DNA of 64,000 nt from an uncultured Gammaproteobacteria bacterium (GTDB lineage: Bacteria > Pseudomonadota > Gammaproteobacteria > Arenicellales > UBA868). Below, piece after piece: positions 27,806-35,280 of this stretch. The notes below the pieces were generated by a model, which was given only the letters and a program-made list of their open reading frames with translations, was not told the origin of the DNA and searched no databases. Each line of letters begins with the position of its first letter. Position 1 is the stretch's first letter. The stretch spans positions 1 to 64,000 of the forward strand of contig CAJQRU010000019.1 of NCBI GenBank assembly GCA_905612355.1. Direction: 5' to 3'. The translations under genes were made by a program, and so were the position numbers.

Positions 27806-28185
27806 TGATCGACCGGGACAGGAAGTTCTGTGTAGAAACAGCTCTTGAAGCCGTGACCACAGATGGGAAAGTCGGCCGTGGTTTCGAACAATACAGTGTC
27901 ATTGTCGCAATCGACTTTAACTCGACAAATAGCCACGAACTGGCCATCGTCTTCTCCCATGATCCAGACGCGATTTAGCGTCCGTCGATACAAGGTGAGG
28001 ATGCCGGTTTTACAAGAAATTTCCCATGCCTGCTGATTAAGGAATCCCACCATCAAGACTTCGTGGGTATAAGCGTGCTGGAGAACAAAAGGAGCCAGGC
28101 CACCCATCTTGTCAAAATCTAACTCACTTGGTGTGAAGTGGTGGGTGCCTGTTGGCACCGAGTATTGCGGATTGTGATTAGTCAT
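27802..28185 (-). CDS. HisI-like phosphoribosyl-AMP cyclohydrolase family protein, divergent
   Basis: 127-aa protein with the HisI fold. It has LDFDKMGGLAPFVLQ near residue 22, the Mg site Asp92, Asp94, Asp96 (VDCDNDTVLF), and three zinc cysteines, Cys93, Cys109 and Cys116, with exactly the HisI spacing (16 and 7). But the segment that in HisI reads roughly LWTKGETSG is VWIMGEDDG here, losing the conserved Lys, and the ACHTG motif is ICGHG. So chemistry may be kept while the substrate differs. It is not in a histidine operon: the gene upstream on the same strand is an OMP-decarboxylase-like protein, 42 bp away. Either a paralog with another purine or pyrimidine nucleotide as substrate, or a drifted HisI. 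Confidence 0.78.
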   Translation of the reverse strand: MTNHNPQYSVPTGTHHFTPSELDFDKMGGLAPFVLQHAYTHEVLMVGFLNQQAWEISCKTGILTLYRRTLNRVWIMGEDDGQFVAICRVKVDCDNDTVLFETTADFPICGHGFKSCFYTELPVPVDH

Positions 28186-28227
28186 TTGAGGTGGTCAAAG
28201 AAAATTAGCGAAGATAGTGTTTGTTTT

Positions 28228-28935
28228 TCAGGCAAAACGATTCATCTCGTTAGCCAGAGTTTGGGTCGCCGCATGAGGATCACTCGCGGCGCAGATACGA
28301 CGACCGATGATCGCCCGCCGTGTCGCAATACCCTGGGCGGCCTGGAAGGACTCTGTGATGGAGCCGCCCAGTGGGCCGATTCCGGTGACGTAAAGCACGG
28401 GTTCAATGACGTGTGTAAGCAACCATTCGCTGCGTCGTTGGATATTCTCAGGTTCATTAGCCGGGAGGACAAAATGTGTTGCTCCGAGCTCTGCAGCAAG
28501 CGCCATGATGCGATCGACGGTATCGTCAGCCAGATAGCCCCCGCCGCTGATGGCGTAGTCGGGTATTGGGATATGACCGCCAACGACCGGGTCGAGGCCA
28601 GCGTTTAGGCTGTGGGTAACAAACTCCCGCACCGCGGTAGGGCCTGCGACTGGGAAGAGTATGAGTCCGCTGACCCCAGTTTGTTCGCAGATTCGAACAA
28701 ATCCGCCGGCGCTGTCGGGCATGTCTGCTCCGGCTTTTTGGTGATCATAGATGACGGGCTTTTCGGTGAACTCCCGAATGGCTTTAACGGCATTAAAAAG
28801 GCCGATATGAAGCACTGCGTGCATGCCCAGTTTGTATTCGACGACTTCGTCGATGTCACAGGTGGCGTCGACGACACGTTTCAGATCATCGAGCGTCTCT
28901 AGATCGAGTGCGGGTACCAGTCCGAGCGACTGCAT
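28228..28935 (-). CDS. orotidine 5'-phosphate decarboxylase (OMPDC) suprafamily protein
   Basis: 235-aa TIM-barrel protein. A Lys on strand two is in EYKLGMH (Lys35), and the active-site array is Asp64, Lys67, Asp71 in IYDHQKAGADMPD. Classical OMPDC has D-x-K-x-x-D; here the spacing is D-x-x-K-x-x-x-D. The phosphate-binding end of the barrel is kept: GIGPLGGS and AIIGRRICAASDPHAA. So a phosphorylated ribosyl substrate is likely, but OMP decarboxylation is not certain. The ATG at 28935 has AGGA about nine bases upstream; another ATG is three codons earlier. It is not in a pyr operon; the partner 42 bp downstream is the HisI-like gene. Confidence 0.8.
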   Translation of the reverse strand: MQSLGLVPALDLETLDDLKRVVDATCDIDEVVEYKLGMHAVLHIGLFNAVKAIREFTEKPVIYDHQKAGADMPDSAGGFVRICEQTGVSGLILFPVAGPTAVREFVTHSLNAGLDPVVGGHIPIPDYAISGGGYLADDTVDRIMALAAELGATHFVLPANEPENIQRRSEWLLTHVIEPVLYVTGIGPLGGSITESFQAAQGIATRRAIIGRRICAASDPHAATQTLANEMNRFA

Positions 28936-29029
28936 AGATTTCATCCTGATTGATGTAATAGATTGGACTGTGCCTGCCTCGTGTGGTGATTTTCAACCAC
29001 GATGTTATTGGGGAAGGGGCTCAAAGCCA

Positions 29030-29709
29030 CTATCCATTGCCCGCAGTCGATAGCGGATGACAGATATCGCGCAACAGTCGTTGATTCGGTTCGATGAGTT
29101 CACCCGCCCGAATCACCTAGGCCGGAATCAGTCGTTGGTCCACGGTTAAGGTTTCTGCTTGCCCGTCTGACAGCATCCATGGCCCCTGTTCGCAATTGAG
29201 TATCGTAATGTCGGCACGGGAGCCAACCGCCAGTGTGCCGATTTCATTCTCTTCGCGAATCAGTTGGGCGGGGTGATAGGTGGTTCGTGCAATCACGTCT
29301 TCTAAAGTCATGCCAAGGCCCCATAGACGGGTCATTACGCCACAAAGGCTGTAATCAAGTTTGCTGTCGTCATGGTAGCCGTTGAAATCTGCGTGTACAT
29401 CGCTACTGATAGTGTGGGGAAGAATCCCCGCTGCCAGCATGCGCGATGCAATGGCATAGCTGAAGTTCAGTCCATACCCGATATCAAAGTGGATACCTTT
29501 CTCGAGGGCTTCGAACACCGCCGGTGGAATAGATTGACTTTGGCCCATGATCCCATCGGGCATCGCGCTGTAAACATGGGCTAAGGTGTCGCCGGGGCGC
29601 AGCAGTGAAACGGCTTGTTTTAGTACGGTCTCGGCGCCTGGCCGTGTCCCTTAAACCCGGACAAGGGGTCGATCAACAGATCGCCGGTAATCAGGAGATC
29701 ACAGTCCAC
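29030..29709 (-). pseudogene. amidohydrolase/deacetylase family metallohydrolase, internally deleted
   Basis: Remains of a gene of about 390 codons. The N-terminal piece reads DLLITGDLLIDPLSGFKG from a GTG at 29709. It then jumps, with a change of frame near 29650, to the middle of the enzyme (ETVLKQAVSLLRPGD), so about 170-190 residues with the first metal ligands are missing. The C-terminal half (HFDIGYG, TISSDVHADFNG, GTLAVGSRADITIL) is well kept to a TAG at 29117. Beyond that the same frame continues plausibly (VIRAGELIEPNQRLLRD) to 29030, so the TAG may be a third lesion. A 148-codon frame from 29563 is still open but lacks half of the active site. Confidence 0.8.
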
Positions 29710-29804
29710 AATCAGAAATGGTCGGATCAATAGTAATGGGGCCCAGCGGACAACCTACCATAAGGGTGAATGCAATATACAAAGCAATTTTGCCGCGTTC
29801 GTTG

Positions 29805-30155
29805 TTACGGGCATATCGGGATTTCACCTGGAAACGCATGCTGGTGGTTGTGGTCCACTGGAATGGGGATAACCCGGATAATGGCCGTCATGGGCAGTGT
29901 GTCATAAAGGTGCGGAAACAGGGCACCGTCTCTCGCTGGTTCCCAGGTGATGGACAAATGAGTAGCATCCACAGTGACTAAGACTAAATCGCGTTGCCCG
30001 ACAAAATGACGAGCAGCCGTCTGCGCAACTTGTTCGGCAGTAGAGAAGTGAATGTAGCCATCGATGAGGTCGATGCCCCATCCTTCAAAATTACCGCGTG
30101 TTGTGGCTTTTTTCCAAATTGATGCGGGACAGATTTTGTAGATGAGGTTAACCAT
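29805..30155 (-). CDS. DUF952 domain protein
   Basis: 116-aa protein of the DUF952 family, recognised by IYKICPASIWKKA at the N-terminus and IDGYIHFSTAEQVAQTAARHF in the middle. DUF952 proteins are compact and related to ADP-ribosyltransferase-like folds, but no activity is established. The start ATG at 30155 overlaps head-to-head with the ATG of the alpha/beta hydrolase at 30154: both lie in the same CATG. No Shine-Dalgarno is evident. A 29-residue N-terminal extension in the same frame would run inside the hydrolase gene and is unlikely. Confidence 0.85.
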   Translation of the reverse strand: MVNLIYKICPASIWKKATTRGNFEGWGIDLIDGYIHFSTAEQVAQTAARHFVGQRDLVLVTVDATHLSITWEPARDGALFPHLYDTLPMTAIIRVIPIPVDHNHQHAFPGEIPICP

Positions 30156-30939
30156 GATGAGCGATATTACTTTGGCTTTTGAGCGGACTGGATCTGGCCC
30201 GCCTCTTATTATCCTGCATGGTTTGTTTGGTTCATCGACCAACTGGGGGTCTATTGCACATTGTTTAACGAAGTCTTATTCCGTTGATAGGATTGATCTT
30301 AGAAATCACGGTGCCTCGCCATGGCACGATACGATGGATTACCTGGCCATGGCAGATGACGTCAAGCAGTTCATCGAACAGCACCAATTAGAAAACCCAA
30401 TCCTGCTAGGACACAGTATGGGTGGTAAGGTGGCGATGGTGTTGGCCGTGCGTTATCCAGCGCTGGTTAAGGCGCTTGTTGTCGTTGACATTGCCCCGGT
30501 GACAACAGATGCCCGGCATACCAGCGTCGTGCTCGCATTGCGCAATCTGAATCTCGCAGCGGTGAGGAGTCGGCGTGACGCGGAGAGGGTATTGTTTTTT
30601 GACATTCCAGATGCCAGTTTGCGCCAGTTTCTCCTTCAAAATCTAATGCGGCGGGAAACAGGCTATGTCTGGCGCATCAATCTTCAAGCGCTCGCCGACA
30701 ATATGACGGTGTTGGCGGGCTTTCCCGTGTTACCAGGTTGTTATTCCGGTCCGACACTCTTTGTGCGTGGCGGTGATTCCAAGTACGTTGAAATCAAGCA
30801 CGAGCCAGTGATTCGAAAAATGTTTCCGGGTTCAGCCATTCGGACCATTGCTCGTGCGGGCCATTGGCTTCACGCTGAAAAACCACAGGAATTTCTGTGT
30901 GAATTGGAGGCATTTCTGGGGTCGAATATTACGAATTAA
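30154..30939 (+). CDS. alpha/beta hydrolase (YbfF-like esterase)
   Basis: 261-aa cytoplasmic alpha/beta hydrolase. The oxyanion-hole region is LIILHGLFGSSTNWG, the nucleophile Ser is in LLGHSMGGKVAM, an acid is expected in FVRGGDSKYV, and the His is in ARAGHWLHAEKP. The pattern, including RNHGASPWHDTMDY, matches YbfF-type acyl-CoA or carboxyl esterases. GAGG lies six bases before ATG 30154; ATGs at 30142 and 30157 are alternatives. Divergent from DUF952 with no space between the starts. Confidence 0.9.
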   Translation: MMSDITLAFERTGSGPPLIILHGLFGSSTNWGSIAHCLTKSYSVDRIDLRNHGASPWHDTMDYLAMADDVKQFIEQHQLENPILLGHSMGGKVAMVLAVRYPALVKALVVVDIAPVTTDARHTSVVLALRNLNLAAVRSRRDAERVLFFDIPDASLRQFLLQNLMRRETGYVWRINLQALADNMTVLAGFPVLPGCYSGPTLFVRGGDSKYVEIKHEPVIRKMFPGSAIRTIARAGHWLHAEKPQEFLCELEAFLGSNITN

Positions 30940-31186
30940 TTTCTGTACAAGTGGATACCTCTGGTATCTGAGTTATGGGTGTGTGGCGGCATGGGGCAGC
31001 TCGATATGCTGCGGGTTGGTTGTGACCGTTTAAAGCACAGTAAAAATGAATAAGCTAATAGTAGATCGTTATTTGTTATATTTATGTGTATGACAGCGAC
31101 TATACGCAGTCTTAAAAATCTTCTTCATTAAGGAGTTGGAATAGCTGTTATTAATGGCATAGGACACATTTTTTAGATATTTAAAA

Positions 31187-32086
31187 ATGGCGATCATTAG
31201 CTACCTCAATAGTTTTCCGGCCCCTAATGCGTTAGATATTTTGGCGCGCGACGGCCAACACGAAGTGATTCGAATAGACGGCAATGATTCTGATCAAAGG
31301 AACTTCGATATTTTGGGCGCAGCTAATGCTTATCAGTGCGTTGGGGCGCGTGATGAGGTGCTGGTTTCACTGCGGGTTGATGCAGAGTTTTTGCAGCAGA
31401 CACCAAATTTGTTAGTAGTGTCAGCCAGTGGATCCGGTGTTGATGTTTTTGATCTTCCCGCCTGTACGAAGGCGGGCGTACTAGCGGTGAATCAGGCAGG
31501 GGGTAACGCCGAATCTGTCGCTGAACATGCGATTTCCATGATGATTGGATTGCAAAAACATATCAGTGCAGCGGATCGTGCACTCAGGTCAGGTTGGAGC
31601 GGCTCTAGGCTGAGTTTCACGGTGCGCGACCTATTTGGTAAAACGATGGGCATTGTCGGATTGGGCAATATAGGCAAGAGGCTTGCCCAGATATGTCGAG
31701 AGGGGTTTCGTTGTCAGGTATTAGCGACTGATCCTTATCTTTCCCTGGAAGAAATCAGAACAAGGGGGGCTGAGCCGGTAGATTTCGATGCTTTGCTACA
31801 GGCATCAGACATTATTTCAGTGCACACCCCGCTCACTGAAGTGACCCGCGGCATGTTTAACGAAAGTGCATTTTCAAAGATGAGAAAAGGTGCAATATTT
31901 GTTACCACGGCGCACGGCTCTATACACGACGAGCAGGATTTAGCTGACGCGCTAGCGTCGGGACACCTTAGTGGTGCGGGATTGGATGTGTGGGAGATGG
32001 AGCCTCCCGTCAAAGACCATCCGCTTTTGAAGATGGACAATGTCATTGCGACACCGCATAACCACACCCTTTGGTGGTCGCGTTAA
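31187..32086 (+). CDS. D-2-hydroxyacid dehydrogenase, C-terminally truncated
   Basis: 299-aa NAD-dependent dehydrogenase of the SerA/GyaR type. The NAD motif is GLGNIGKRLAQIC, the Arg-containing motif is replaced by a serine-histidine stretch (VTTAHGSIHDEQDL, where most relatives have an NxARG or NTSRG), the acid is in SGAGLDVWEMEPP, and the catalytic His is in IATPHNH. The reading frame stops seven residues after that His, losing the last 30-40 residues that pack against the catalytic domain. The missing Arg at the substrate site and the lost tail suggest an impaired protein. The end overlaps possible starts of the dmdA-like gene. Confidence 0.72.
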   Translation: MAIISYLNSFPAPNALDILARDGQHEVIRIDGNDSDQRNFDILGAANAYQCVGARDEVLVSLRVDAEFLQQTPNLLVVSASGSGVDVFDLPACTKAGVLAVNQAGGNAESVAEHAISMMIGLQKHISAADRALRSGWSGSRLSFTVRDLFGKTMGIVGLGNIGKRLAQICREGFRCQVLATDPYLSLEEIRTRGAEPVDFDALLQASDIISVHTPLTEVTRGMFNESAFSKMRKGAIFVTTAHGSIHDEQDLADALASGHLSGAGLDVWEMEPPVKDHPLLKMDNVIATPHNHTLWWSR

Positions 32087-32100
32087 GCTGGGTTTCGCCG

Positions 32101-33213
32101 TTGTCTTCAAGTCTTGTCGTTTCCCGGCGTAATCGCCGCACACCCTATACCGATCGGGTTGAGGCATGTGGTGTTCAGGATTATTCCATCGTTAACCACA
32201 TGTTGTTGCCAAAATCTTTCAATCGTAGTGTTGAAGAAGACTATTGGCATCTTAAGACACAGGTGCAACTCTGGGATGTCTCCTGTCAACGGCAGGTGGA
32301 GTTGCGTGGTCCAGATGCGGAACGTTTGGCGCAATGGATGACACCGCGAGACCTGTCACATATGAAAGTTGGCCAGTGCTTTTATGCACCGTTGGTCGAT
32401 GAGGCGGCGGGACTATTAAACGACCCCGTCATATTAAAGCGGTCACCGAACCGGTTTTGGTTCTCTATTGCTGATTCTGATATTTTGCTTTGGGCGACGG
32501 GCCTCGCATTGGGCATGGGCCTGGATATCGAAGTCACTGAGCCAGACGTATCACCGCTTGCGGTCCAAGGGCCTCGGGCCGAAGATCTTGTCGCTCTCGT
32601 GTTTGGTGAAGAAGTCAGGTCGCTTCTTTATTTTCAGTTTCTTGAATTGCCGTTTGCTGGCCGTCGTCTCGTGGTGGCGCGTTCTGGATACAGCAAACAG
32701 GCGGGATTTGAGATATACCTCGATGACAGCGCATTGGGCGGTCTGTTGTGGGATACGCTGTGGGAATCAGGCGCCATGTTTGATGTGGCCGCCGGCTGTC
32801 CCAATCTGATCGAAAGGGTGGAAGGTGGCTTGCTCTCGTACGGTAACGAGATGACCCGCGAGAATAACCCGTTCGAGATCAATCTAGATCGATTCTGCCG
32901 GGTAGATGGAAAAGTGGACTATGTGGGTCGGGTTGCCCTGCAGGAAATCGCAACATCGGGTCCTAGTCAACGGATTCGCGGCATTGTTTTCGAGGGTCGA
33001 CCTTGCCCTCCCTGTGCTGCGCCTTGGCCGATGACGATCGATGAAAAGGTTGTCGGACAGGTAACGACGGCAATCTGGTCACCTGCGTTCAAGAAGAATA
33101 TCGCTTTGGGCATGGTCACAAAAGACCATTGGACGTTCGGTCAGGCAGTTGATATTAACCTTCCAGACGGCGGGACCAAGCGGGGTAAGCTATGTCAGTT
33201 ACCGTTACGCTGA
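32101..33213 (+). CDS. dmdA: DmdA-like dimethylsulfoniopropionate demethylase (GcvT family)
   Basis: 370-aa folate-binding GcvT-fold protein. The N-terminal SRRNRRTPYTDRVEACGV and IVNHMLLPKSF match DmdA, which transfers a methyl group from DMSP to THF. Other family blocks are SPLAVQGPRAEDL, VARSGYSKQAGFEIY, GCPNLIERVEGGLLSYGNEM and SPAFKKNIALGM. No ATG opens the frame; TTG at 32101 gives an N-terminus of usual length, while TTG at 32071 would overlap the dehydrogenase. No Shine-Dalgarno is seen, so the 5' end may have been altered when the upstream gene was truncated. Related non-DMSP demethylases cannot be excluded. Confidence 0.75.
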   Translation: MSSSLVVSRRNRRTPYTDRVEACGVQDYSIVNHMLLPKSFNRSVEEDYWHLKTQVQLWDVSCQRQVELRGPDAERLAQWMTPRDLSHMKVGQCFYAPLVDEAAGLLNDPVILKRSPNRFWFSIADSDILLWATGLALGMGLDIEVTEPDVSPLAVQGPRAEDLVALVFGEEVRSLLYFQFLELPFAGRRLVVARSGYSKQAGFEIYLDDSALGGLLWDTLWESGAMFDVAAGCPNLIERVEGGLLSYGNEMTRENNPFEINLDRFCRVDGKVDYVGRVALQEIATSGPSQRIRGIVFEGRPCPPCAAPWPMTIDEKVVGQVTTAIWSPAFKKNIALGMVTKDHWTFGQAVDINLPDGGTKRGKLCQLPLR

Positions 33214-33387
33214 GAGTTGGTCTGAACACTGCGATGGGTCGTATAGAGCGTGTAAGGCTACTTTTATTTGAGTCGACTGCGCGGAAACCCAGAGCAGTGA
33301 CGGGCGATAGGGAAATCACGTTGCTATCCGATATCTTCTGTGGGTGCTCTGGCGAGTGTTTGTTATGGTCAGAAAGGTCATAACGAG

Positions 33388-33990
33388 ATGACTACGGGTG
33401 TTAGGGTTAGAGCGGCCACTGAATGCGATATTTCCGGCCTCGCGTATGTGCTGATGGTGGCCTCTGGCGGTGTGATGGAGGCGATTTATCATGACGTCAT
33501 GCCGGGGCAGGGGGCCAAACAGGTTATCGAACGGTTGTTTTCTCGCGTTGGGGCTTCTACGGCGCTAGCGAATTGTTGGATTGCCGAATATGAAGGACAA
33601 GTAGTGGGGGGACTAAATGCCTTTTCGTTAGCGTTGTTTGATGCAGAACCGTCTAACCCTTGGCTGCGAGAGGATCGTCAGGGTCTCTTGACACCTTTTA
33701 GAGCACTGTTCAACGACGTCGGCTGTGATGAAGCTTATTACGTGAGGGCAGTAGCGGTTTATTCCAAGTTTCGTGGCTTGGGTGTGGGTGACGCGCTCAT
33801 GGCACAGGCACATAACGCTACCCGGATTAACCGTTTTTCCAGGACATGCCTGGCTGTTTTTGCTGACAATACGTTAGCGGTGGAGTTTTACACGCGCTTG
33901 GGATACACCGTGGTCGCGCGCCATCCCGCCCCCACGCATCGACTGATGCGCTACCAGGGCGACACCTTGTTGTTGGTTCGAGAGCTCTGA
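33388..33990 (+). CDS. GNAT family N-acetyltransferase
   Basis: 200-aa acetyltransferase. The acetyl-CoA-binding motif A is visible as VRAVAVYSKFRGLGVGDALM, and the C-terminal motif B as ADNTLAVEFYTRLGYTVVAR. The N-terminal half (VRVRAATECDISGLAYVLM) is a standard GNAT opening. ATG 33388 was chosen, with AAGG about ten bases upstream; a longer in-frame start at 33340 lacks support. It stands alone after dmdA. Acceptor unknown. Confidence 0.85.
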   Translation: MTTGVRVRAATECDISGLAYVLMVASGGVMEAIYHDVMPGQGAKQVIERLFSRVGASTALANCWIAEYEGQVVGGLNAFSLALFDAEPSNPWLREDRQGLLTPFRALFNDVGCDEAYYVRAVAVYSKFRGLGVGDALMAQAHNATRINRFSRTCLAVFADNTLAVEFYTRLGYTVVARHPAPTHRLMRYQGDTLLLVREL

Positions 33991-34102
33991 AGCAGATCAA
34001 TCACGTGGGCTGTGTAGTGAAGGATGGTCGTTGGCGTCCAGCCTCGACAATAATGATGTGTATTAACACTAAAGAAGATGCAAGCACGGAAGGAGGAGCC
34101 TC

Positions 34103-34456
34103 ATGCTGATCGAGGTGATTGCGTTTCAGTTGCCAGAGGAGATGATATGAGAAGAACTCATAAAAAATTATGAGGAGACCACTGACAAGTGGAGAAGCAT
34201 CAGGGAACTGATGCGTAAGAGTCACATCTGCGATGCTGATTCCCGTCTAGACGGTGGTGTTTATTATTGGAAGTCAGTAGCAGCGACGGCTGATGAATAG
34301 TATGGAGTGGACTGGCGTCAATTGGTAAGAGACCTCTACGGAAGTGATCCAGTGGTCCGTCGCTTTGAAGTACCTATTGTTGCGGACAATGGGCAGGATA
34401 AAACGATAACGATTTTAAATCGATGGCTTTGTTGCAGTCTTTGCTTGGCGAGGTAA
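34103..34456 (+). pseudogene. monooxygenase-like (YdhR-type, dimeric alpha-beta barrel) pseudogene with two in-frame stops
   Basis: A single frame of 117 codons that is interrupted twice but never shifted. It begins MLIEVIAFQLPEEMI after a strong AGGAGG at 34092, meets TGA at 34148, continues EELIKNYEETTDKWRSI and GGVYYWKSVAATADE, meets TAG at 34298, and goes on YGVDWRQLVRDLYGSDP and RRFEVPIVADN. The whole reads as a YdhR/mono-oxygenase type small protein (about 100 aa, ferredoxin-like barrel). Two nonsense changes without frameshifts, plus an intact ribosome-binding site, suggest recent loss of function. Selenocysteine and stop-codon recoding were considered and seem unlikely. Confidence 0.75.
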
Positions 34457-34512
34457 AGAGCAGATCGGTTGACTTCTTATCCGATGGCGTTGTGTAAGAT
34501 CCACGATCGCCC

Positions 34513-35148
34513 TTACACGCGTCGCTCTACCGCTGTCGGCAGAGTCGTGAGTCGGCGCATTTCGCCGGTTGTTAATACGTTCGGGTTCTTAAGGTAATCC
34601 AGCATCATGTCTGTCCTGTCGAGTCCCCAAAAAAGCGCGTTGTTAATGGAAAACGTGGGAACCCCATAAACGCCGAGGGCGATGGCCTGTTCGGTATTCT
34701 GACGTAGGTCATCTTTGACAGAGGCAGCAGAAATCAGGTCGTTAGCATTCGGAAGGTTAGCTTCGAGTGTGAGTTGATGGAAACCCTCCTCGGTATGCGC
34801 GTCTTTCCCTTGTCCCCAGATATAGTTAAAAATCAGATCCACCACCTCGTGGGTGGTGTTTAGTGCGATGGCAAGACGCAGAGAGTTAAGTGGGTTGAAT
34901 GGGTGAGCGGGGGGTGTTTTGAAGGGGATACCATGTTGTTCGGCATACCAGTGGCAATACTGGTATGTGTCTGTTCGTTTGGCCGGGATTTCCGCGGGGC
35001 CTTTTTGACCCCAGTGATTGAGCAGGCCGGCAAATAAAATTGGAACCAAGCGCACATCAAGAGAGTTCGGTAGGCGCTGGAAAGTTCTGAACTGAAGATA
35101 AGAAAACGGCGAGATGAAATCAAAATACCAGTTAGCTGAATGATTCAT
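34513..35148 (-). CDS. 2-hydroxychromene-2-carboxylate isomerase family (DsbA-like) protein
   Basis: 211-aa thioredoxin-fold protein of the HCCA isomerase/kappa-GST group. The N-terminal NWYFDFISPFSYL carries the family serine that activates glutathione, and GVYGVPTFSINNALFWGLDR is the C-terminal signature. In naphthalene-type pathways it isomerises a chromene acid with glutathione. It has GGAG seven bases before ATG 35148. On the same strand the epoxide hydrolase gene ends 124 bp upstream, and both fit detoxification or aromatic breakdown. Confidence 0.9.
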   Translation of the reverse strand: MNHSANWYFDFISPFSYLQFRTFQRLPNSLDVRLVPILFAGLLNHWGQKGPAEIPAKRTDTYQYCHWYAEQHGIPFKTPPAHPFNPLNSLRLAIALNTTHEVVDLIFNYIWGQGKDAHTEEGFHQLTLEANLPNANDLISAASVKDDLRQNTEQAIALGVYGVPTFSINNALFWGLDRTDMMLDYLKNPNVLTTGEMRRLTTLPTAVERRV

Positions 35149-35256
35149 GTCGGACTCCGTACGTGTTTCGTTGGTGATTCGAAATTCAGGGAAGGGGAGA
35201 TCTGAGTTGGAAGATTGACGCAGGGACTTGGGATATCCAAAGAAGTATTTTTCGAT

Positions 35257-35280
35257 TGCGCTGATCGATCGATCAGCGCA
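35257..35280. repeat. perfect 24-bp palindrome at the 3' end of the epoxide hydrolase gene
   Basis: Twenty-four bases form a perfect inverted repeat, TGCGCTGATCGA and its complement, covering the TGA stop of the epoxide hydrolase. As RNA it can fold with a 10-bp stem and a GATC loop. There is no clear T-run on the minus strand, so it may be a weak terminator or a protein-binding dyad. Confidence 0.75.

Noticed and set aside
27802-28185. True histidine-pathway hisI
   Set aside because: No histidine genes nearby and altered substrate-site motifs; kept as HisI-like only.
33192-33383. 63-codon plus-strand frame after dmdA
   Set aside because: Overlaps the dmdA end, lacks a start signal and shows no motif.
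34001-34225. 74-codon minus-strand frame
   Set aside because: Runs antisense to the better-supported monooxygenase-like pseudogene.
34148-34300. Selenocysteine or recoded stops in the monooxygenase-like frame
   Set aside because: Two different stop types (TGA and TAG) in a non-redox family and no visible SECIS hairpin; nonsense mutation is simpler.
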